From: Maribacter flavus
GTDB taxonomy: Bacteria > Bacteroidota > Bacteroidia > Flavobacteriales > Flavobacteriaceae
Assembly (NCBI RefSeq): GCF_008386635.1
Contig: NZ_VUOE01000001.1
Location: 682,001 to 746,000, forward strand
Direction of reading: 5' to 3'
DNA length: 64,000 nucleotides
In this document: positions 57,501-64,000 of the stretch, one piece after another
How the letters are laid out: the number at the start of each line of letters is the position of its first letter
Position numbering within the stretch: position 1 is the stretch's first letter
Notes under the pieces: model-generated
Told to the model about the DNA's origin: nothing
The model's database searches: none
What the model saw: the letters and a program-made list of their open reading frames with translations, nothing else
Made by a program: the position numbers and the translations under genes

Positions 57501-57942
57501 CTTCCCCACAGACCCCTACTCGCACACACCGGCAGGCAAGGGGGCCCAACAGCCGGGGATGACAGGACAGGTAAAAGAGGACATTTTAAGCCGATTTGGA
57601 GAACTGGGAGCTTTTGTTAACGAAGGAAAATTATGCTTTGAACCCTGTTTATTGCGTAAGAGCGAATTTTTGGAAGCGGGTAAAAACTTCACCTATATTG
57701 GAGTGGATGGAATTGCAAACGAAATACCCCTGCCATCCAACACGATAGCCTTCACCTACTGTCAGGTTCCAATAATTTATAAAATGGCCGAAAATGAATC
57801 CCTAATAATCGGTTTTACGGACGGTACTAAAAAATCGATGGATACCCTTTGTCTTAATCGCAAACTATCGGAATCTGTATTCAAGCGAAAAGGCGAAGTA
57901 TCGCGAATTGAAGTGGCCCTAAACCCATCCCGATTAAAATGA
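54508..57942 (+). CDS. GH149-like beta-1,3-oligoglucan phosphorylase
   Basis: A 1144-residue cytosolic protein without a signal peptide, the length and layout of GH149 glycoside phosphorylases. An N-terminal beta-sandwich region (FMSIVSDSNHWMFISSNGGLTAGR) precedes a long (alpha/alpha)6 barrel with WSYIGYWGDHQIIYLLKFLE; Asp521 in that segment is the probable catalytic acid region by analogy to GH94. Also present are WMNTQRPEWNDANNALVGNG and the phosphate-loop-like HKSPTLYGAFPTDPYSHTP. It would phosphorolyse imported beta-1,3-glucooligosaccharides to glucose-1-phosphate. GH161 is a possible alternative. The gene overlaps the next by four bases. Confidence 0.85.
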   Translation: MTEKSKVPLEYIEIENESYFKIGNYDSMRPFFMSIVSDSNHWMFISSNGGLTAGRKNAEFSLFPYYTDDKITESAEITGSKSIFRVHKDDTVWIWEPFSNLGKTAYRTTRNLYKNSHGNKLIFEEINHDLQLTFSYQWNSSNRFGFVRKSQIHNNCDSKIEISVLDGIQNVLPYGVGSYTQTNSSNLVDAYKRNQLLKNSGLGIYALSAIIVDKAEPSEALKANVVWSLGLDNLGYLVSSLQLDHFRRTGTIGTETDVKAEKGAYFIHADLILPPNSKKEWQLVANVNQDHSAIIALDKSIKEDTGLYQKIQEDIDLGTKNLIGLCAASDGLQDTKDVLRDTRHFSNTLFNIMRGGIFDHNYDIEKRDFRAYLVNANKEVAKNNSAPIDALPEIFAANDLKQQALSNTDVHFKRLCLEYLPLKFSRRHGDPSRPWNRFSINTRSEVDGSKILDYEGNWRDIFQNWEALSISYPEFLESMIHKFLNASTFDGYNPYRVTKGGFDWETIEPDDPWSYIGYWGDHQIIYLLKFLERFESHNPKQLESLLDQEVFVYANVPYKIKSYEKLLENPKDTILFDEELDKEIRQKRAELGADGALLQDSNGSIVRANFLEKILATTLAKLSNFIPEGGIWMNTQRPEWNDANNALVGNGVSMVTLYYLRRFLNFFKEIFENIEKPEFTIAIELFEFFDSVAKTLARHKEALTGPMNDQTRKNILDGLGKAGASFRNQVYENSFSGEKRSVSLEELKAFIELEIRYLEHSIKANRRKDDLYHAYNLMSVTPDNGVSISYLEEMLEGQVAVLSSGYLSSKEALNVLDALKHSKLFREDQYSYLLYPNKELPLFLEKNNIPEASVKKSKLLTKLVKEGNKELIVRSVDGSYHFNGNFNNANDVTKALDSLSNKEYKNLIPSERNYILQVFEEVFNHKAFTGRSGTFYGYEGLGSIYWHMVSKLFLAVQECCLKAVHEGENPEIVGRLLEHYYEINEGIGVHKSPTLYGAFPTDPYSHTPAGKGAQQPGMTGQVKEDILSRFGELGAFVNEGKLCFEPCLLRKSEFLEAGKNFTYIGVDGIANEIPLPSNTIAFTYCQVPIIYKMAENESLIIGFTDGTKKSMDTLCLNRKLSESVFKRKGEVSRIEVALNPSRLK

Positions 57943-59231
57943 TAGCCATGAAATTAAAACGGAATATCATAGGGATACTAAGCATATTGCTTTTGGTGTC
58001 ATGTAAGGAAAAAGCAAATGAGAATCCCCCATACCAACAAAAACAAGAACAACAAGTGACTGCAAGAGATATATTGGGCAACCCAGAATACCAGGCCATC
58101 TCGTATGGCGGATACCGAAAAAATTCACGACAACTACAACCCACCATGGACCAGCTCAAGGAAGATATGCGTTTGCTAAATGCTATGGGTATACGGGTAT
58201 TGCGAACCTACAATGTGCAGTTGCCCCATGCATCAAACGTGCTCAAGGCCATTCGTGAACTAAAAAATGAGGACGAAACCTTTGAAATGTATGTTATGCT
58301 GGGCGCATGGATCGATTGTAAAAACGCATGGACAGGAAAACCGGTAGATCACAACATTGAAAGTGAACAAAACGCCGATGAGATAAAACGGGCCGTTGCC
58401 TTGGCCAATGATTATCAGGATATTGTAAAGGTCATTGCCGTTGGCAACGAGGCTATGGTCAAATGGGCGGAATCCTATTACGTGCAACCGGAAATCATCC
58501 TTAAGTGGGTGAACCATTTACAGGCATTAAAATCAGAAGGAAAACTGCCCTCAGATCTATGGATTACGAGTTCCGACAATTTTGCCTCCTGGGGAGGTGG
58601 CGGCCCAGAATACCATGTTAAGGATTTGGACGAATTGATCAAAGCGGTCGACTACCTATCAGTACATACCTATCCCATGCACGATACCCATTACAATCCG
58701 CAATTTTGGGGCATCACAAATGATGAAGCATCCCTTTCACAAACCGAGCAAATTAATGCGGCGATGCAACGAGCTTTGGACTATGCCAAATCACAGTACA
58801 ACAGTGTGGTAAGATATATGAAGAACCTAGGCGTTGACAAACCGGTCCATATTGGCGAAACGGGTTGGGCAAGCCATTCCGATGGACTTTACGGCCCCGA
58901 AGGTTCAAAGGCATGTGATGAATATAAGTCGGCCATTTATTACCAATTGATGCGTAACTGGACCCAAGCCGAAGGAATTTCATGTTTCTATTTCGAAGCC
59001 TTTGATGAGCCTTGGAAAGATGCGCAAAATCCGAACGGTTCAGAAAATCATTTCGGACTTTTCACAGTAGATGGAAACGCGAAATATGCCCTTTGGAACC
59101 TTGTAGATGAAGGAATCCTTGAAGGAATGGTAAGGGATGGAAACACCATCTCAAAAACATATAGCGGTGACTTGGAGCTACTTTTAAATGATGTGGCCCT
59201 TCCCTCCATTAACAACGAAATCAACAACTAA
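57939..59231 (+). CDS. GH17 beta-1,3-glucanase lipoprotein
   Basis: A 430-residue exported lipoprotein (lipobox LLVSC, Cys22). GH17 motifs are AISYGGYRKNSRQ near the start, the acid/base Glu171 in AVGNEAMVKW, YLSVHTYPM, and nucleophile Glu307 in HIGETGWAS. It probably trims beta-1,3-gluco-oligosaccharides in the periplasm. The start ATG at 57939 overlaps the phosphorylase stop (ATGA); a second ATG three codons later is possible. It precedes the transporter gene by 15 bases. Confidence 0.93.
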   Translation: MIAMKLKRNIIGILSILLLVSCKEKANENPPYQQKQEQQVTARDILGNPEYQAISYGGYRKNSRQLQPTMDQLKEDMRLLNAMGIRVLRTYNVQLPHASNVLKAIRELKNEDETFEMYVMLGAWIDCKNAWTGKPVDHNIESEQNADEIKRAVALANDYQDIVKVIAVGNEAMVKWAESYYVQPEIILKWVNHLQALKSEGKLPSDLWITSSDNFASWGGGGPEYHVKDLDELIKAVDYLSVHTYPMHDTHYNPQFWGITNDEASLSQTEQINAAMQRALDYAKSQYNSVVRYMKNLGVDKPVHIGETGWASHSDGLYGPEGSKACDEYKSAIYYQLMRNWTQAEGISCFYFEAFDEPWKDAQNPNGSENHFGLFTVDGNAKYALWNLVDEGILEGMVRDGNTISKTYSGDLELLLNDVALPSINNEINN

Positions 59232-59246
59232 AACCAACCAAACGAT

Positions 59247-60671
59247 ATGAGTGCAACAAACGAATTTATTGTAGGTAGAAAAGTGCCTTTTGGACAAAAA
59301 CTGGCCTTTGGGATTGGCATGTTCGCCAATCAGATGTTTCCGGCCATTTTAGGGATTTTTATGGTGGTACTGGTCCAAGATTTGGGTTTCCCTGGATGGA
59401 TGTGGTCCCTTATCTATTTCTTCCCTAGAATCTTTGATTCCATTACAGACCCTATCATGGGATTTATATCGGATAACACCAAATCCAAATGGGGAAGACG
59501 CCGCCAATATGTACTTATTGGAGGTATCATTATGGGTATCGCCTATATTTTCATGTGGCAATTATATAAGGATAATTCGTTGGAATATAATTTTTGGTAT
59601 TTCTTCTTATGGTCCATCATTTTTTATTTAGGGCTTACCTTTTTTAGTGTGCCTTATGTGGCCATGGGTTATGAAATGAGCGACGATTTTCACGAACGAA
59701 CCAATATTATGGCCGTTGCCCAATGGATCGGTCAATGGGCATGGGTCATCGCCCCTTGGTTCTGGATTATCATGTACGATCCTGATTGGTTTCCTTCAGC
59801 AGATGTCGCAGTAAGGGAATTGGCGATTTGGGTGGCAATACCGTGTGCCTTAGCGGCCATTGTACCCGCAATTTTCATTAAGAGCAAATCTACACTGCAA
59901 GAAGATTACGAACCTTTGAACGCTGCAAATATTGGAGGTAGTTTAATGAAAATACTCAAAAGCTTCAAGGAGGCCTTTAAAATCCCCGAATTCAGAAAAA
60001 TCTGTGGAGCTACCTTTTTAATATTCAATGCCTTCAATACCGTGGCCGCACTAACCTTTTTTGTAATCGTTTACAAACTTTTCAACGGTGATGCAGAAGC
60101 AACGGGTATTTGGGTGGCATTGTTTGGTTGCTTGGGGGCATTGGGCACCACGTTCATAGTTATACCCATTGTGGCATGGATGTCCAAGAAAATGGGCAAG
60201 AAAAAGGCCTTTATGCTCGCCCAGGCAATTTCAGTGATAGGATACATTATGCTGTACTTTTTGTTTGTGCCCGGTAAACCATGGTTATACATTATAGGTT
60301 TGCCGTTTTTCTCCTTTGGGATCGGTAGCCTATTTACCATCATGATGTCAATGACGGCCGATGTCATCGATATTGATGAATTGAACTCCGGAAAGCGGCG
60401 AGAGGGGATATTTGGCGCAATTTATTGGTGGATGGTAAAAGTTGGTTTTGCCTTGGCCGGTGCATTGAGTGGGGCGATCATTGCCTTTGTAGGATTTAAT
60501 CCTGAGTTGATGACGACCGAACAACAAGGTGCGGTAGATGGGCTTCATGCTTTTTTCTGCTTTTTTCCTATGGTAGGAACTTTGGTCGCCATGTGGATTA
60601 TGCGCAATTATGATGTGACAGAGGAACGGGCCAATGAAATTAGGGCGGCCTTGGAAGGCCGAAAAAATTAA
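59247..60671 (+). CDS. GPH-family (MFS) sugar transporter
   Basis: A 474-residue inner-membrane protein with about 12 TM helices. The glycoside-pentoside-hexuronide signature FDSITDPIMGFISDNTKSKWGRRR (shown with its key residues DP, D, SK.GRRR) lies between helices 2 and 3. A central cytoplasmic loop follows, then MTADVIDIDELNSGKRREG in the second half. Such carriers use H+ or Na+ to import oligosaccharides. It lies between the two GH17 genes and would feed products to the cytosolic phosphorylase and GH17. Confidence 0.93.
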   Translation: MSATNEFIVGRKVPFGQKLAFGIGMFANQMFPAILGIFMVVLVQDLGFPGWMWSLIYFFPRIFDSITDPIMGFISDNTKSKWGRRRQYVLIGGIIMGIAYIFMWQLYKDNSLEYNFWYFFLWSIIFYLGLTFFSVPYVAMGYEMSDDFHERTNIMAVAQWIGQWAWVIAPWFWIIMYDPDWFPSADVAVRELAIWVAIPCALAAIVPAIFIKSKSTLQEDYEPLNAANIGGSLMKILKSFKEAFKIPEFRKICGATFLIFNAFNTVAALTFFVIVYKLFNGDAEATGIWVALFGCLGALGTTFIVIPIVAWMSKKMGKKKAFMLAQAISVIGYIMLYFLFVPGKPWLYIIGLPFFSFGIGSLFTIMMSMTADVIDIDELNSGKRREGIFGAIYWWMVKVGFALAGALSGAIIAFVGFNPELMTTEQQGAVDGLHAFFCFFPMVGTLVAMWIMRNYDVTEERANEIRAALEGRKN

Positions 60672-60691
60672 TCAAAATCATAGGAAAAACT

Positions 60692-61579
60692 ATGTCTTCA
60701 AGTAGAGCGGAAAAATATTTATCCTTAGCAACCTATAACTTTAAGGGTTACAACGAGGACGAGTTAATGTCCATGGCAAGGAAAACATTGGAAAAGGGAA
60801 TGCATGGCCTATGTTTTAGCCCCTATGTTGAAGGCCAAAAACCTGGTGACCAGTTGTCTGATAACCAAATTCGAAGACGGCTGGAAATAATAAAACCCTA
60901 CACGAAATGGGTGCGGTCATTCTCATGTACCGAAGGCAATGAGAACATTCCTAGATTAGCCAAGGAATACGGCATGAAAACACTTGTGGGTGCATGGCTC
61001 GGAAACGATAGGGAATCCAATGAAAAGGAGCTTGAGGGCTTAATTCAACTGACAAATGAGGGTGTGGTCGATATCGCTGCGATAGGCAACGAAGTACTGT
61101 ATAGGGGTGATTTGACTGAGTCTGAACTATTGGATTATATTCATCGAGGCAAAGTAGAGATCGAAGACGTTCCAGTGGGCTATGTAGATGCCTATTATGA
61201 GTTTCGGGACCATCCAAAAGTCTCTGAGGCCTGTGATATAATTTTGGCGAACTGTTATCCTTTTTGGGAGGGATGTGAAATGGACTACTCACTTTTATAT
61301 ATAAAGGATATGTACCGTCAGGCACAGGAAGCGGCTCAAGGGAAAAAAGTTATCATTACGGAAACTGGATGGCCCAGTCAAGGTACTAATTTACGTGGTG
61401 CGCTTCCTTCGTACCAAAACTTTTTGAAATATTTCATAAATACCCAAAAATGGTCACAGGAAGCAGAAATTGAAATTTTCTTTTTCTCTTCTTTTGACGA
61501 ATCATGGAAAGTGGGTACCGAAGGGGATGTGGGGGCTTATTGGGGCCTATGGGACAAGGATGAAAATTTGAAGTTTTGA
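60692..61579 (+). CDS. Cytosolic GH17 beta-1,3-glucanase
   Basis: A 295-residue protein with no signal peptide, so cytosolic. It has the GH17 core: LCFSPYVEGQKPGDQLS, acid/base Glu134 in AAIGNEVLYRG, LANCYPFWEG, and nucleophile Glu224 in ITETGWPSQGT, with FFFSSFDESWKVG near the end. It shares only the fold and motifs with the lipoprotein GH17 upstream. It likely hydrolyses or transglycosylates short imported glucans beside the phosphorylase. It is 20 bases after the transporter and ends the operon. Confidence 0.93.
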   Translation: MSSSRAEKYLSLATYNFKGYNEDELMSMARKTLEKGMHGLCFSPYVEGQKPGDQLSDNQIRRRLEIIKPYTKWVRSFSCTEGNENIPRLAKEYGMKTLVGAWLGNDRESNEKELEGLIQLTNEGVVDIAAIGNEVLYRGDLTESELLDYIHRGKVEIEDVPVGYVDAYYEFRDHPKVSEACDIILANCYPFWEGCEMDYSLLYIKDMYRQAQEAAQGKKVIITETGWPSQGTNLRGALPSYQNFLKYFINTQKWSQEAEIEIFFFSSFDESWKVGTEGDVGAYWGLWDKDENLKF

Positions 61580-61797
61580 GAATAAAAGAATCCTTCCTTT
61601 GGGGGACTTATTAGGGTATAATGAAGCACCAAAAAGAATCACGAAATTAAATTTGTAAATATCTGATAATCAATTCGGTGTATCAGGGTTAGCTTCGCTG
61701 AACCTGTTGTGTATGTTGCTCAGTAATAGCCAGCAAACCTTCGGTTTCCTGTACTTTTTATTTCTCTTGTTTAAAAATTTAAGCTTGAAGCTGGAAA

Positions 61798-61825
61798 AAA
61801 AAGCCAGACAAGATGTCTGGCTTTT
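61798..61825. terminator. Terminator hairpin near the tRNA remnant
   Basis: A 12-bp stem AAAAGCCAGACA/TGTCTGGCTTTT with a three-base loop. On the minus strand it is five bases downstream of the tRNA 3'-end remnant, and it can also end plus-strand readthrough from the glucan operon. Confidence 0.8.
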
Positions 61826-61829
61826 ATTA

Positions 61830-61856
61830 GTCGGGGTGGCAGGGTTAAAACCCCTT
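61830..61856 (-). pseudogene. tRNA 3'-end remnant
   Basis: On the minus strand the sequence CCTGCCACCCCGAC matches the 3' T-stem and acceptor end of common tRNAs with a CGGGGTG acceptor (for example proline type). The T loop is TTTTAAC rather than TTCGAAT, and the 5' T-stem does not pair. Upstream sequence is degenerate. Confidence 0.4.
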
Positions 61857-62179
61857 CTCTATTCCCTTAATAACCAAACGGTTATAATCACTTTGTCAAA
61901 ATAGGTAACCGAATAGGTCTACCCGAAAGGCTTTTTGACGCTTTCGCATTATAAATTTAGGAAAAGAGTAACAAAACAGTTTAAATGGATTTGTTTTTAA
62001 ATTTTTTGAAAGACTTTTCTTAAAAGAATTAAATAATATTCCTTGGCTATATCACTATAATGAATCACTTTTTAAAATAAAGTCGCTTTTAATTTTTATA
62101 TGCTGCGAAATCTTCTCTTAACAACATTTCTAAAAATTCACAAACAAACATTAAAATTATTCGTTAAGTTTGTTATTGT

Positions 62180-62485
62180 ATGAAGGAAATGCTAGGTCGG
62201 TTTTTCTACATTCTGCTAATCAGTTTGTTACTGGTTAAGATTTCTGCGTTTCATGTTTACGAACATCATGATACGCTGGACGACTCAAACACACATTGTG
62301 AACTTTGTGTTTTGACTATTGAGGGCCAGCAGTTTGATGCTACCATCGCTACACCCATAGACATTGTTAATAATCCGCTTATAATACCTTATAAATCAGG
62401 GTTTACTTCTTTAAGTGTGGATTATGTCGATTCTTTTTATCACCACACTCTTTTCTCTAGGCCTCCACCCTCTACTTTGGGCTAA
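62180..62485 (+). CDS. Small His/CxxC membrane-anchored protein A
   Basis: A 101-residue protein with an N-terminal hydrophobic helix (about 8-22) and then a His-rich segment (FHVYEHH, His25/29/30, His39). A CELC motif (Cys40, Cys43) follows, and the protein ends SRPPPSTLG. The cysteine/histidine pattern suggests metal binding outside the inner membrane (inference). It is similar in layout to the protein at 63258-63593. A -7-like TAagTTTG lies only eight bases upstream, so transcription may start very near the ATG. Confidence 0.6.
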   Translation: MKEMLGRFFYILLISLLLVKISAFHVYEHHDTLDDSNTHCELCVLTIEGQQFDATIATPIDIVNNPLIIPYKSGFTSLSVDYVDSFYHHTLFSRPPPSTLG

Positions 62486-62653
62486 GTCTCTCTTTTTTCT
62501 GTTCTTTTTGAGAAAATTATTCGGTGCTCTTTGTGGTACCTAAATGAATTGATATTCTCTAATAATCTTTGAGATGGAGAAAAATCCAATTTCATCGGAA
62601 GCCCAATTCTAAAAAACCAAAATCAGTTTACTGTTTAATTAAGAATTTCAGCT

Positions 62654-63211
62654 ATGAAAAAAAACAAGATTTTATCCATTTTTATTCTTTTAATTCTATT
62701 GTTTACATCCTGTTCAAGCGATAATGATAACCCGGAACCTATAAACGAGGAAGAGTTGATCACAACCATAATCGTGACATTGAATCCGGATAACGGCGGT
62801 ACCGTCATCACCTTAGAATCAAAAGACTTGGATGGCGATGGGCCAAATGCCCCGGTAATTGAGGTTTCTGGAAATCTTGTCGCAGGCACGTCCTATACTG
62901 GTGATATTCTTTTATTGAACGAATCAGAGACGCCTCCTGAAAATATTACTGAAGAGGTCGAAGATGAGGATGACGAACACCAATTCTTCTATACCATTGG
63001 CGATGGTCTTGATATCACTACAGAATATGTCAATTTTGATGGTGATGGTAACCCCCTGGGCACACAAATTCGTTTAAATACCGGTACTGCAAGTAACGGG
63101 ACGCTAACATTTACCTTGCGTCATGAACCTAAAAAACCGAACGATGGAACTTTAGCCGACGCAGGTGGAGAGACCGATATTGCCCAGACATTTAATTTGA
63201 CAGTTGAATAA
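62654..63211 (+). CDS. Acidic lipoprotein of a putative metal locus
   Basis: A 185-residue lipoprotein (lipobox LFTSC, Cys20). The mature part is beta-rich, with a strand pair EELITTIIVTLNP and ESKDLDGDG, then GNLVAGTSYTGDILLLNES. A strongly acidic EEVEDEDDEHQFFY patch follows, with FTLRHEP near the end. Similar lipoproteins occur beside TonB receptors in Flavobacteria; no activity is established. The acidic/His patch could bind cations (inference). It lies between the two small CxxC proteins. Confidence 0.75.
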   Translation: MKKNKILSIFILLILLFTSCSSDNDNPEPINEEELITTIIVTLNPDNGGTVITLESKDLDGDGPNAPVIEVSGNLVAGTSYTGDILLLNESETPPENITEEVEDEDDEHQFFYTIGDGLDITTEYVNFDGDGNPLGTQIRLNTGTASNGTLTFTLRHEPKKPNDGTLADAGGETDIAQTFNLTVE

Positions 63212-63257
63212 AGAATTAAGTAATAAGGAGTGAATATACTCCGCTCCTTCTTTATCC

Positions 63258-63593
63258 ATGGGAAGCAAGAGAACCAATAATAAGTTTGCGATAATGTTGA
63301 CAGCTGTATTATTTCTACAGTTGTCATATCACACATTGCATGTGCTTACACAACATTCATTTGACTCCCATATAGAGAACAACACCCAAGATACCAAAAT
63401 CTCCGAATCTTCCTTTACCTGCGAAGTATGCGCCAAATTGTTGGGGCAAACACTTTTTTTATGGTTGATTCCTTATCTCCTCATTGTACTATCGGTTAAC
63501 GCCGCAGTAATACCTATTGATGGTTTTTTTCCAAAACCTGAGCCTAAGTTCAATTATTTACTCAGAGGCCCCCCGTCTTTGCTTATCCTATAA
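63258..63593 (+). CDS. Small His/CxxC membrane-anchored protein B
   Basis: A 111-residue protein with an N-terminal hydrophobic helix (10-22), a His-rich stretch (His25, 28, 33 and 38) and a CEVC motif (Cys55, Cys58). A second hydrophobic helix (about 64-86) follows, and the protein ends LLRGPPSLLIL. The order helix, histidines, CxxC, RGPP/RPPP tail matches protein A, so they are probably paralogues. It is 46 bases after the lipoprotein gene, with a weak hairpin between, and precedes the ABC ATPase. Confidence 0.6.
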   Translation: MGSKRTNNKFAIMLTAVLFLQLSYHTLHVLTQHSFDSHIENNTQDTKISESSFTCEVCAKLLGQTLFLWLIPYLLIVLSVNAAVIPIDGFFPKPEPKFNYLLRGPPSLLIL

Positions 63594-63705
63594 CTTATTT
63601 ACCTTTTTTTAAGGCAGCCTTTGAATCTTGATAATTAACACGATGTACCTGTAAAAAAGGCTATCACGTGGTGGTTGTATTCATTAATCTATCAACGCAT
63701 TTAAA

Positions 63706-64000
63706 ATGATAATTACCGACAATCTAACTAAAAAATATGGTGAGCATATTGCACTTAAGAATTTAAACCTAAATGTAAACGAAGGTGAAATCTATTGCCT
63801 GCTAGGGGCCAACGGTGCCGGTAAGACCACCACCATCAATTTGCTGCTCGGTTTTATCGAGCCCACTTCTGGTAGTGCCTTTATTAACCAGTTAAACGTT
63901 CGCGAGAATTCGAAGGATTCCAAGCGGTTTTTGGCCTATATCCCCGAAAATCTGATGCTATACCCGAATTTATCGGCGGTCGAGAATCTCGATTATTTCT
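63706..64000 (+). CDS. ABC transporter ATP-binding protein, N-terminal part (truncated by window edge)
   Basis: 98 residues are visible from the ATG at 63706. The Walker A motif GANGAGKTTT sits at about 37-46 after LTKKYGEHIALKNLNLNV. Then PTSGSAFINQLNVREN and the Q-loop region YIPENLMLYPNLSAVENL follow. The Q-loop has PE rather than the usual PQ. The layout resembles export-type or NosF/copper-related ATPases. The permease would lie beyond the window. Its position after the His/CxxC proteins fits metal transport (inference). Confidence 0.9.
   Translation, partial: MIITDNLTKKYGEHIALKNLNLNVNEGEIYCLLGANGAGKTTTINLLLGFIEPTSGSAFINQLNVRENSKDSKRFLAYIPENLMLYPNLSAVENLDYF

Larger units (their letters stand above)
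61580..62179. other. Intergenic region after the glucan operon
   Basis: 600 bases with no supported gene. It holds an imperfect hairpin (CAGG...CCTG, 61688-61711), a perfect terminator stem (61798-61825) and a tRNA 3'-end remnant (61830-61856). A TAagTTTG element (62165-62172) lies just before the next gene. The open frame at 61707-61904 crosses the terminator and remnant and was not accepted. Confidence 0.6.

Noticed and set aside
46733-61579. T9SS C-terminal sorting domains on the glucanases
   Set aside because: The surface proteins end in enzyme, jelly-roll or barrel sequence, and most carry lipoboxes instead; no typical sorting tail was seen.
61707-61904. Plus-strand frame of 65 codons after the glucan operon
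   Set aside because: It runs across a terminator stem and a tRNA remnant and has no family resemblance.

Overview
The window is from a marine member of the Flavobacteriaceae (Bacteroidota). Three things in the sequence point there. Several genes have the Bacteroidota promoter pattern TAnnTTTG (with TTTG about 19 bases upstream at rplM) and no strong Shine-Dalgarno. SusC/SusD, TonB-dependent receptor/DUF4249 and flavobacterial ExbB-x-ExbD-ExbD gene sets are present. The genome is A+T-rich with many short signal-peptide lipoproteins. I cannot name the genus from the sequence alone.

Left half (1-33 kb), mostly core genome. A DUF4249 lipoprotein and a TonB-dependent receptor (cut by the left edge) run off on the minus strand. 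The translation block rplM-rpsI, rpsB-tsf follows, then an M61 peptidase, pyrH-frr, an RND/MMPL exporter, asnS, rpoN and a membrane protein. On the minus strand come a PorT-like barrel, the energising operon exbB-x-exbD-exbD, a tRNA-Ser(GGA), ansA-tatD, odhA-odhB (2-oxoglutarate dehydrogenase E1/E2), an amidohydrolase pair and two sugar-nucleotide genes (DegT aminotransferase, galE). waaA (Kdo transferase) follows with a small lipoprotein and two tiny membrane proteins (43 and 40 residues).

Middle and right (33-61.6 kb), accessory carbohydrate metabolism. A TPR-membrane-AraC regulator, a SusC/SusD pair (minus strand) and an S1 sulfatase lipoprotein form one unit. A second membrane regulator (beta-propeller, Y_Y_Y, LuxR-type HTH) precedes a beta-1,3-glucan (laminarin-type) utilisation operon of eight plus-strand genes: a GH-A glycosidase fused to an outer-membrane beta-barrel, a glycan-binding lipoprotein, a GH16 laminarinase lipoprotein, a PKD/CBM lipoprotein with a recent internal duplication, a GH149-like beta-1,3-oligoglucan phosphorylase, a GH17 lipoprotein, a GPH-type sugar transporter and a cytosolic GH17. 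The likely flow is surface binding and cleavage (GH16, GH-A/barrel, binding lipoproteins), periplasmic trimming (GH17 lipoprotein), inner-membrane import (GPH), then cytosolic phosphorolysis and hydrolysis (GH149, GH17). This operon has no SusC/SusD of its own, so the fused barrel is a candidate for its outer-membrane entry route.

Two tRNA-like remnants, each beside a terminator hairpin, lie at about 43.3 kb and 61.8 kb, on either side of the glucan operon and its regulator. They may mark the edges of an acquired segment. The right end (62.2-64 kb) holds two small related His/CxxC membrane proteins around an acidic lipoprotein, then the start of an ABC transporter ATPase: a possible metal-handling locus that runs off the window.
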